Assembly: GCA_040768665.1 (NCBI GenBank)
Contig: JAXGMN010000035.1
Location: 78,209 to 142,208 of the forward strand
Origin: JABWBD01 sp040768665
GTDB taxonomy: Bacteria > Planctomycetota > Planctomycetia > Pirellulales > Thermoguttaceae
Length of the DNA: 64,000 nt
Direction of reading: 5' to 3'
Shown piece by piece: positions 63,902 through 64,000 of this stretch. The position numbers and the translations under genes are program-made. The notes under the pieces are model-generated. The model worked only from the letters and a program-made list of their open reading frames with translations. It had not been told where the DNA came from and made no database searches. Within the stretch, counting starts at the first letter, position 1. Each line of letters begins with the position of its first letter.

Positions 63902-64000
63902 TCATCCATTGCCCTCCAACTCGTCGGCGGGTCCGGACCCTCGCCGTGCCGCGTCGCTGATCCGCGGACGCCGCATGCGCTGTCTCCAGAGAAAGAGAAC
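63902..64000 (-). CDS. Possible C-terminal tail of a membrane protein, partial
   Basis: The frame is open from the window edge and ends at 63902: VLFLWRQRMRRPRISDAARR, then GSGPADELEGNG. A hydrophobic stub followed by Arg and a polar tail looks like the cytoplasmic end of a membrane protein, but 32 codons in GC-rich DNA are weak evidence. Confidence 0.25.
   Translation of the reverse strand, partial: VLFLWRQRMRRPRISDAARRGSGPADELEGNG

Overview
The window looks like a piece of a planctomycete (Planctomycetota, probably Pirellulales-like) chromosome, most likely from a metagenome-assembled genome. The reasons are high GC, dispersed carbohydrate-active enzymes and sulfatases, Tat-secreted oxidoreductases, an HzsA-related cytochrome, a secreted subtilase with an LEPR/LLS-type N-terminal motif, tiny lipoproteins, and many long palindromes between genes. 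There is no rRNA or tRNA gene, so a finer placement is not possible. No CRISPR array, prophage or complete insertion sequence was seen.

Layout. 1-8.5 kb: the end of a squalene-cyclase-fold gene, a Ser/Thr kinase, a tiny lipoprotein, a rhamnose-mutarotase-like protein, an MFS transporter, a polyprenol-phosphate sugar transferase and a GH95 alpha-fucosidase. 8.5-22 kb: an accessory 'graveyard' in which intact genes (macrodomain-VOC fusion, exonuclease-BRCT, VapB-like antitoxin, aldo/keto reductase) alternate with broken ones (HTH/zinc ribbon, GH95 copy, lipoprotein, integrase start, PIN toxin, WD40, alpha/beta hydrolase, metalloprotease). Long palindromic elements sit at many of the break points. 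It ends with a candidate small RNA. 22-31 kb: a CHASE2-adenylate cyclase coupled to a FecR/TPR secreted protein, then GH28, sulfatase, Gfo/Idh/MocA and a membrane coiled-coil protein. 31-39 kb: an HzsA-related dihaem beta-propeller protein, a TPR protein, an M20 peptidase, an EF-hand protein and a frameshifted sugar isomerase/epimerase. 39-47 kb: two ABC export loci. The first is an ATPase with two permeases; the second is GntR, ATPase and a decayed permease. Two small membrane proteins follow. 47-54.5 kb: a minus-strand cluster (phosphoesterase, gutted sulfatase, DUF4838, sialidase), a ceramidase-like gene and a sulfatase fragment. 54.5-64 kb: subtilase and several secreted planctomycete proteins.

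How the genes work together. Fucosidase, polygalacturonase-like protein, sialidase, DUF4838, sulfatases, rhamnose-mutarotase-like protein and Gfo/Idh oxidoreductase fit a scavenger of sulfated, fucose-, rhamnose- or sialate-rich polysaccharides. The most unusual signal is the palindromes. There are at least ten families, several present two or three times here. One (122 bp, 18-bp perfect terminal inverted repeats) is inserted inside another with a 9-bp target duplication, which is direct evidence of mobility. No transposase is encoded in the window. Several genes carry single-base frameshifts; whether this is decay or assembly error cannot be decided from the sequence alone.
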